Shown here piece by piece: positions 51,179-56,562 of a stretch of 56,562 nt of DNA; the first letter of the stretch is position 1, and every line of letters begins with the position of its first letter. The notes beneath the pieces were generated by a model. That model did no database searches and was not told the DNA's origin. It worked only from the letters and a program-made list of their open reading frames with translations. Origin of the DNA: Symbiodinium natans (taxonomy: Eukaryota; Sar; Dinophyceae; Suessiales; Symbiodiniaceae); NCBI GenBank assembly GCA_905221605.1, contig CAJNDS010000580.1, forward strand, positions 879,276-935,837, read 5' to 3'. The position numbers and the translations under genes were made by a program.

Positions 51179-53709
51179 GTCCGACATGCATATTGGGGGT
51201 CCGACATGCAAGGTTGGGTTTTCGAGATGCAAACTGCTGAGCCTGTGGAGGAAATCCTATTAAAAGTAAAGAGAGGGAGGAATTTTCTCTGGATTTCGCG
51301 CGAAATCAGTAAAGCGGTAATTTCTGGGTCCAACCGGCACAGGTGGGTTTTCGAGATGCAAACTCCCGATTTCCCGTAAAATTAGTAAAATAGTAAAATA
51401 GTAAAATCTGGGTCGGACCGGCACAGGTGGGTTTTCGAGATGCAAACGGCTGAGCCCGTGGAGGAAATCCTATTAAAAGTAAAGAGAGAGGGAGGAATTT
51501 TCTCTGGATTTCGCGCGAAATCAGGAAAAGGGCAATTTCTGGGTCGGACCGGCACAGGTGGGTTTTCGAGATGCAAACTCCCGATTTCCCGTAAAATTAG
51601 TAAAATAGTAAAATAGTAAAATCTGGGTCGGACCGGCACAGGTGGGTTTTCGAGATGCAAACTGCTGAGCCCGTGGAGGAAATCCTATTAAAAGTAAAGA
51701 GACAGGGAGGAATTTTCTCTGGATAATAGAAGCCTGGTCCGACATGCAAGGTTGGGTTTTCGAGATGCAAACTCCCGATTTCCCGTAAAATTAGTAAAAT
51801 AGTAAAATAGTAAAATCTGGGTCGGACCGGCACAGGTGGGTTTTCGAGATGCAAACGGCTGAGCCCGTGGAGGAAATCCTATTAAAAGTAAAGAGAGAGG
51901 GAGGAATTTTCTCTGGATTTCGCGAGAAATCAGGAAAAGGGCAATTTCTGGGTCCAACCGGCACAGGTGGGTTTTCGAGATGCAAACTCCCGATTTCCCG
52001 TAAAATTAGTAAAATAGTAAAATAGTAAAATCTGGGTCGGACCGGCACAGGTGGGTTTTCGAGATGCAAACTGCTGAGCCCGTGGAGGAAATCCTATTAA
52101 AAGTAAAGAGACAGGGAGGAATTTTCTCTGAATTTCGCGCGAAATCAGGAAAGCGATAATTTCTGGGTCCAACCGGCACAGGTGGGTTTTCGAGATGCAA
52201 ACTCCCGAGTTCCCGTAAAATTAGTAAAATAGTAAAATAGTAAAATCTGGGTCCAACCGGCACAGGTGGGTTTTCGAGATGCAAACTGCTGAGCCCGTGG
52301 AGGAAATCCTTTTAAAAGTAAAGAGAGAGGGAGGAATTTTCTCTGGATTTCGCGCGAAATCAGGAAAGCGGTAATTTCTGGGTCCAACCGGCACAGGTGG
52401 GTTTTCGAGATGCAAACTCCCGATTTCCCGTAAAATAGTAAAATAGCAAAATTGTAAAATCTGGGTCGGACCGGCGCAGGTGGGTTTTCGAGATGCAAAC
52501 TCCCGAGTTCGCGTAAAATTAGTAAAATTAGTAAAATAGTAAAATAGTAAAATAGTAAAATCTGGGTCGGACCGGCACAGGTGGGTTTTCGAGATGCAAA
52601 CTGCTGAGCCCGTGGAGGAAATCCTATTAAAAGTAAAGAGAGAGGGAGGAATTTTCTCTGGATTTTGCGCGAAATCAGGAAAGCGATAATTTCTGGGTCC
52701 AACCGGCACAGGTGGGTTTTCGAGATGCAAACTCCCGAGTTCCCGTAAAATTAGTAAAATAGTAAAATAGTAAAATAGTAAAATAGTAAAATCTGGGTCG
52801 GACCGGCACAGGTGGGTTTTCGAGATGCAAACTGCTGAGCCCGTGGAGGAAATCCGATTAAAAGTAAAGAGACAGGGAGGAATTTTCTCTGGATAATAGA
52901 ATCCTGGTCCGACATGCAAGGTTGGGTTTTCGAGATGCAAACTCCCGATTTCCCGTAAAATTAGTAAAATAGTAAAATAGTAAAATAGTAAAATAGTAAA
53001 ACAGTAAAATAGTAAAATAGTAAAATAGTAAAATAGTAAAATAGTAAAACAGTAAAATAGTAAAATAGTAAAATCTGGGTCGGACCGGCACAGGTGGGTT
53101 TTCGAGATGCAAACTGCTGAGCCCGTGGAGGAAATCCAATTAAAAGTAAAGACACAGGGAGGAATTTTCTCTGGATAATAGAATCCTGGTCCGACATGCA
53201 AGGTTGGGTTTTCGAGATGCAAACTCCCGATTTCCCGTAAACCTAGTAAAATTAGTAAAATAGTAAAATAGTAAAATAGTAAAATAGTAAAATAGTAAAA
53301 TCTGGGTCGGACCGGCACAGGTGGGTTTTCGAGATGCAAACTGCTGAGCCCGTGGAGGAAATCCTATTAAAAGTAAAGAGACAGGGAGGAATTTTCTCTG
53401 GATAATAGAATCCTGGTCCGACATGCCAGGTTGGGTTTTCGAGATGCAAACTCCCGATTTCCCGTAAAATTAGTAAAATAGTAAAATAGTAAAATCTGGG
53501 TCGGACCGGCACAGGTGGGTTTTCGAGATGCAAACTGCTGAGCCCGTGGAGGAACTCCTATTAAAAGTAAAGAGACAGGGAGGAATTTTCTCTGGATAAT
53601 AGAATCTTGGTCCGACATGCAAGGTTGGGTTTTCGAGATGCAAACGGCTTGGTGCCATGCATCTCGGGCGCGCGCTTTGCATCTCGAAAACCCAACCTTG
53701 CATGTCGGA
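51179..53709. repeat. Higher-order satellite bounded by inverted GTCCGACATGCA
   Basis: About 2.5 kb. Every subunit contains GGGTTTTCGAGATGCAAAC, about 22 copies. The larger period, measured between GCTGAGCCNGTGGAGGAA copies, is 194-315 bp (most often 214-215). Two alternating second halves exist: one with TTTCGCGCGAAATCAGGAAA, one with GGATAATAGAATCCTGGTCC. The spacing varies with the number of AGTAAAAT octamers. The array opens with GTCCGACATGCA and closes with an inverted copy ending TGCATGTCGGAC. Long minus-strand ORFs inside are by-products. Confidence 0.95.
52968..53070 (+). repeat. (AGTAAAAT)n expansion inside the satellite
   Basis: Twelve octamers in a row, the longest of several, with AGTAAAAC variants at regular spacing. 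Confidence 0.95.
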
Positions 53710-53759
53710 CGCCGCAGTCCCCTTTTCGGGTTTAGGGTTTAGGGTTTAGGGTTTAGGGT

Positions 53760-53900
53760 CGCCATTGAACCCTTCTTAGAGCTTCATGGGTACTTAATTA
53801 CTAATGAGTAGAGCTTTAAGTGCCAAGAAAAGGGTTACAACCATAGTTCCCCCCCACTTACTTATAGCCCTACGTATACGTATCCATGAGCCTCCAAGCA
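53760..53900. mobile_element. Decayed CTACTTGGAGG-family element
   Basis: TTCATGGGTACTTAATTAC left and TATCCATGAGCCTCCAAG right are the remnants of the family ends. Confidence 0.45.
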
Positions 53901-54007
53901 AACTGCAACAACAATGACTCACTTTTGATGAGGGGTTAGTTTCAATTTAAAGAAAGCCCGAAGCCACGGGCCGCCCCCAAAGGGTGCTTTAGTGCAAGGC
54001 CCCTGCT

Positions 54008-54137
54008 GGAGTTTAGGGTTTCGGATTTAGGGTTTAGGGTTTCGGGTTTGGGGTTTGGGGTTTCGGATTTAGGGTTTAGGGTTTCGGGTTTGGGGTTTGG
54101 GGTTTCGGGTTTAGGGTTTGAGGTTTAGGGTTTTGGA
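54008..54137 (+). repeat. TTTAGGG / TTTCGGG / TTTGGGG array
   Basis: A block TTTCGGATTTAGGGTTTAGG and following units is present twice. Confidence 0.9.
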
Positions 54138-54143
54138 GAGCAG

Positions 54144-54243
54144 CGCCCCGCTTCAATGGTTGGAAGCCAGATGCTTGCAATCAGGGCAAGTTCTTCCTGG
54201 GATGCTCTAACTTCCGAGCCAACAAGTGCAAGGGGGGTGCAAG
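54144..54243 (+). CDS. Exon-like island, possible C4 zinc ribbon (topoisomerase type)
   Basis: GGAGAGCAG acceptor; open as RFNGWKPDACNQGKFFLGCS then NFRANKCKGGA; ends CAAG|GTAGGG, a near-consensus donor. The GKFFLGCSNFxxxKC pattern resembles the second half of the topoisomerase I C-terminal zinc ribbon (GxFxxCSxYPxC). The first cysteine pair would lie in the previous exon. Alternative: another small zinc module. Confidence 0.4.
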
Positions 54244-54276
54244 GTAGGGGGAGTTCAGGGGGGTTTGGGGGATGTT

Positions 54277-54300
54277 GGGGGGGGGGGGGGGGGGGGGGGG
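54277..54300 (+). repeat. Poly-G run (24)
   Basis: Uninterrupted G24. Confidence 0.95.
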
Positions 54301-54402
54301 TCAGGGGTTTAGGTGGGGGTTAGGTGTAGGGGGGCATGTTTAGGTGGCTGTTCCGGCAAAGAGGCGCCGAAGTCGCTTTGAGCGCTTTCGGGTTCAGGGG
54401 TC

Positions 54403-54520
54403 TACCCTAAACCCTAAACCCTAAACCCTAAACCCTAAACCCTAAACCCTAAACCCTAAACCCTAAACCCTAAACCTCAAACCCCAAACCCCAAACCCCA
54501 AACCCCAAACCCTAAACCTT
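54403..54520 (-). repeat. CCCTAAA array passing into CCCCAAA
   Basis: Ten CCCTAAA, then four CCCCAAA. Confidence 0.95.
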
Positions 54521-54555
54521 ATGTGGTTAGGGGTGGTGCTATAAGGCATGGGAAG

Positions 54556-54620
54556 GTAAACCCCAAAGCATCTTCTGAAGCACAGCTGCCGGCTTCGGTG
54601 GCCTTCTCAAGCTTCATGGG
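54556..54620 (+). CDS. Exon-like island, frame uncertain
   Basis: KASSEAQLPASVAFSSFMG or KHLLKHSCRLRWPSQASWV. CCCTAAA left, TTTAGGG-type right. Confidence 0.35.
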
Positions 54621-54831
54621 TTTAGGGTCTAGGGTCAAGGGTCTAGAGTCTCAGGAAAACCCTCAAACCTATGAATAGAGCTTTGGTGGAGGTTACCTGA
54701 ACCAGAAACACCCTAACCTCCCCCCCAAAACTTCGGAATCCTTGGCCCCTAGCCCTTCAAGCCCAAAAAGCCTCGAAACACCTAAACCCTTAGCCCTAAA
54801 CCCCAAAAACCCTACACCCGAACACCCTATT

Positions 54832-54875
54832 TAGGGTTTAGGGTTTAGGCTTTAGGGTTTAGGGTTTAGGGTTTT
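54832..54875 (+). repeat. TTTAGGG array
   Basis: Six units. Confidence 0.9.
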
Positions 54876-54896
54876 CAAGCCCTAAAACCCTTAGAA

Positions 54897-54982
54897 CCCC
54901 GGAACCCGACAAGGCCGCGCGCTGCCCTCACGGGATGGAAGGCTCAAATATGATTCCCAACCACAAGCCTTTCAAGGGCCTA
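54897..54982 (+). CDS. Exon-like coding island
   Basis: Open as EPDKAARCPHGMEGSNMIPN then HKPFKG, ending in CTTAGGG-type repeat. Family unknown. Confidence 0.45.
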
Positions 54983-55059
54983 GGGCTTAGGGTTGAGGGC
55001 TGAGGGCTTTGGGCTTGGGGCTTACGGCTTAGGGCTTCGGGCTTAGGGCTTCGGGTTTT

Positions 55060-55370
55060 TGAGTTTTGAAGGGCTTATAGGGCTTAGCGGTATAGGGTTT
55101 TTGGGCTAGGAATCACGCTTGAACCCGAAACCTTCTCTGGATTAGGGCTTTGGAACGCTAGGAGTCCTTCAAGGGGACACCGAATGTGGGGAATATAGGG
55201 GTCAGAATAATTGCTAATTTAGTTCCCTTAGGGTCCCTTTATAACTGTACTAAAATGGCCCCCCCAAACCCTATTCTAACTGCGAAGGCCCCTATATTAC
55301 AAATTGTGGAAATCTAACTTCAGGAAGCTCCCCACCTTGGGCCACTTCTTGGAATTCTTCCCTGGACTCA
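55060..55370. other. Spacer without recognisable gene
   Basis: Includes imperfect inverted GGAATATAGGGGTC...GGCCCCTATATTAC (about 55189-55300), possibly another small element. Confidence 0.4.
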
Positions 55371-55379
55371 AAACCCCCG

Positions 55380-55475
55380 CAAAAAACCTAAACCCAAAAC
55401 CCCAAACCCCAAACCCTAAACCCCAAACCCCAAACCCCAAACCCTAAACCCTAAACCCTAAACCCTAAATAAACC
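55380..55475 (-). repeat. CCCCAAA then CCCTAAA array
   Basis: About 13 units. Confidence 0.9.
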
Positions 55476-55494
55476 CAAAGGGGACCATAAATCA

Positions 55495-55532
55495 GGTGAA
55501 CTGGTCCTTCGCCTGCGGTGTGAGCACCTTAG
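55495..55532 (+). CDS. Small exon-like island
   Basis: Open as GELVLRLRCEHLR between two CCCTAAA-type arrays. Confidence 0.3.
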
Positions 55533-55709
55533 GCCCTAAACACAAAGCCCTAGACCCTAAACCTAAACCCCAAACCCTAAGCAGACAAGACCCCAAACCC
55601 TAAACCCCAAACTTTGTCATAGTGGGGTAGCATTTTCCATTTTCAAGGGTACTTAGACTCAATAAGGAGTAGAAATGTGGATTTTACATACTATCCCAAC
55701 CATGAACTA

Positions 55710-55768
55710 CCCTAAACCCTGAACCCTAAACCCAAAACCCTAAACCCTAAACCCTAAACCCTAAACCC
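55710..55768 (-). repeat. CCCTAAA array
   Basis: Eight units. Confidence 0.9.
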
Positions 55769-55770
55769 CG

Positions 55771-55862
55771 CCCACCTGAGCCAGGCCGCTTCGTGACCCT
55801 CCGCGGCCCATCCGCGCTCGGGACCCTGCCGGAGGCCTGTAGAGGAGTTTGGGGTCGGGGAA
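55771..55862 (+). CDS. Exon-like coding island
   Basis: Open as PEPGRFVTLRGPSALGTLPE then ACRGVWGRG, between CCCTAAA and TTTAGGG arrays. Family unknown. Confidence 0.5.
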
Positions 55863-55865
55863 AAT

Positions 55866-55935
55866 TGGGTTTAGGGTTTAGGGGTTAGGGTTTAGGGTTT
55901 AGGGTTTAGGGTTTAGGGTTTAGGGTTTAGGGTGG
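55866..55935 (+). repeat. TTTAGGG array
   Basis: Nine to ten units. Confidence 0.95.
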
Positions 55936-56009
55936 CCACCCCCCCTAGACCCGTGGAGTTTAGGCTAAAGGGCTTGGGGGTAAATCTAGGCGTGTTGCCT
56001 TGGACCCTT

Positions 56010-56340
56010 CAGGTTGTACCCATGGGTTTGGGGACCCTTTTTAAAGATCCTTTAGGTAGTAGCAGGGCCGTATTCGGAGTATATGGAGGGGAACCTTTAG
56101 GGCTTAAGGGGTACGAGTCTGAATCCTTTTCTAAGGGGGCCCCTTGATATTGTCCCTTACCTTTCTGAAGCATGGGCCTGTGGGTTTTAGAGGGTATATA
56201 AGGGGTGCATAAGGGGTCCCCTTGTAAGGGCCTAGCTCTTATAGGGTATACCAAAAAAGCCTAAGTATCTTAGACATCTAACAGGCGATAGGGGTTCAGG
56301 GTAAAGGGTTTACTAAGGGACCATGAAACTACCCTAAGAT
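56010..56340. mobile_element. Composite of AAGGGACCATG-type elements
   Basis: GGGTATATAAGGGGTGCATA near 56190 and AAGGGACCATGAAACTACCC at 56315 match other family ends. The left boundary is unclear. Confidence 0.4.
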
Positions 56341-56355
56341 TTCGGGTTTAGGGCC

Positions 56356-56440
56356 CGAGAGAGATCCGAAGATGCAGCAAACGTGGGCCTACTGTATTCG
56401 TTTTTTGAGCTGAAGCCTTGTCTGTCTAGCGAGATTCGGC
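56356..56440 (+). CDS. Exon-like coding island
   Basis: Open as SEDAANVGLLYSFFELKPCL then SSEIRPV, to G|GTTTAGGG. TTTAGGG on both sides. Family unknown. Confidence 0.45.
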
Positions 56441-56446
56441 CTGTAG

Positions 56447-56562
56447 GGTTTAGGGTTTAGGGTTTAGGGTTTAGGGTTTAGGGTTTAGGGTTTAGGGTTT
56501 AGGGTTTAGGGTTTAGGGTTTAGGGTTTAGGGTTTAGGGTTTAGGGTTTAGGGTTTAGGGTT
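56447..56562 (+). repeat. TTTAGGG array reaching the window edge
   Basis: At least 16 perfect units with no interruption; truncated by the window end. Orientation is that of a right-hand chromosome end, but interior arrays reach similar length, so this may be another interstitial array. Confidence 0.95.

Noticed and set aside
52221-53339. 372-aa minus-strand ORF as a repeat protein gene
   Set aside because: All three minus frames of the satellite unit are stop-free, the reading frame of the unit changes along the ORF, and the FYYFTILL stretches are translated AGTAAAAT octamers.
51179-53709. CRISPR array
   Set aside because: Repeat units are long, unequal and lack short unique spacers of constant size; the surroundings are eukaryotic and no cas-like gene is present.
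1-56562. Bacterial or organellar origin of the window
   Set aside because: No operon structure, no ribosome binding sites or dense long ORFs; telomere-type repeats, introns and a dinoflagellate-type CCCH gene point to a nuclear genome.
1-56562. tRNA, rRNA or snRNA genes
   Set aside because: None recognised by eye; a covariance-model scan would be needed to exclude them.
1431-56562. Whole window as an ordinary terminal telomere
   Set aside because: Arrays are short, occur in both orientations and are separated by unique coding-like DNA; only the last array could be terminal.

Overview
The window looks like nuclear DNA of a dinoflagellate. Three things point there. The telomere-type unit is TTTAGGG/CCCTAAA. 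One intact gene (38268-39307) encodes a CCCH zinc-finger protein of a type common in dinoflagellates, and its two short introns can be read with GA...AG ends and a short direct repeat at the splice junctions. Coding sequence is GC-rich and scattered as very short pieces in repeat-rich DNA. I cannot name the genus. No database search was run: family calls rest on motifs read by eye, and coordinates of repeats and exon-like islands are good to a few bases.

The dominant structure from about 1.4 kb to the end is alternation. Arrays of (TTTAGGG)n or (CCCTAAA)n, usually 30-220 bp and often with variant units, are separated by islands of unique GC-rich DNA of about 50-140 bp that stay open in a frame and read like protein. 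Many islands have an AG acceptor on the left and a GT, GC or GA donor on the right, and the donor is often the first telomeric unit itself. The arrays tend to face outward, CCCTAAA on the left of an island and TTTAGGG on the right. I read most islands as exons (or exon relics) of one or more genes whose introns are largely telomere-type repeats. Each array puts a stop in every frame on both strands within 21 bp, so conventional ORF calling cannot see these genes.

The best reconstructed case is a FkbM-like methyltransferase. Its conserved motifs appear in the correct order on the + strand in six small exons between 29969 and 33193, and the LKIDTEG motif follows in an exon at 42161-42228. The intact CCCH gene lies between the sixth exon and the LKIDTEG exon. 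Other islands have weak resemblance to a topoisomerase C4 zinc ribbon (54144) or an RCC1 blade (27573), or are unrecognised.

The non-telomeric part of the spacers is full of small non-autonomous inverted-repeat elements (MITE or introner-like). I distinguish about a dozen families; one has clean 4-bp target-site duplications at both copies, and members of two families contain telomeric arrays inside them.

Layout: 1-1300 subrepeats plus a G-tract/C-tract palindrome; 1300-22700 islands, arrays and small elements; 22900-24310 element, purine-rich GA tract and an interrupted C-tract; 24400-38200 islands, including the FkbM exons; 38268-39307 CCCH gene; 39430-51170 islands and elements; 51180-53709 a higher-order satellite bounded by inverted repeats; 53720-56562 islands again, ending in an uninterrupted TTTAGGG array at the window edge. 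No rRNA, tRNA or CRISPR array was recognised.
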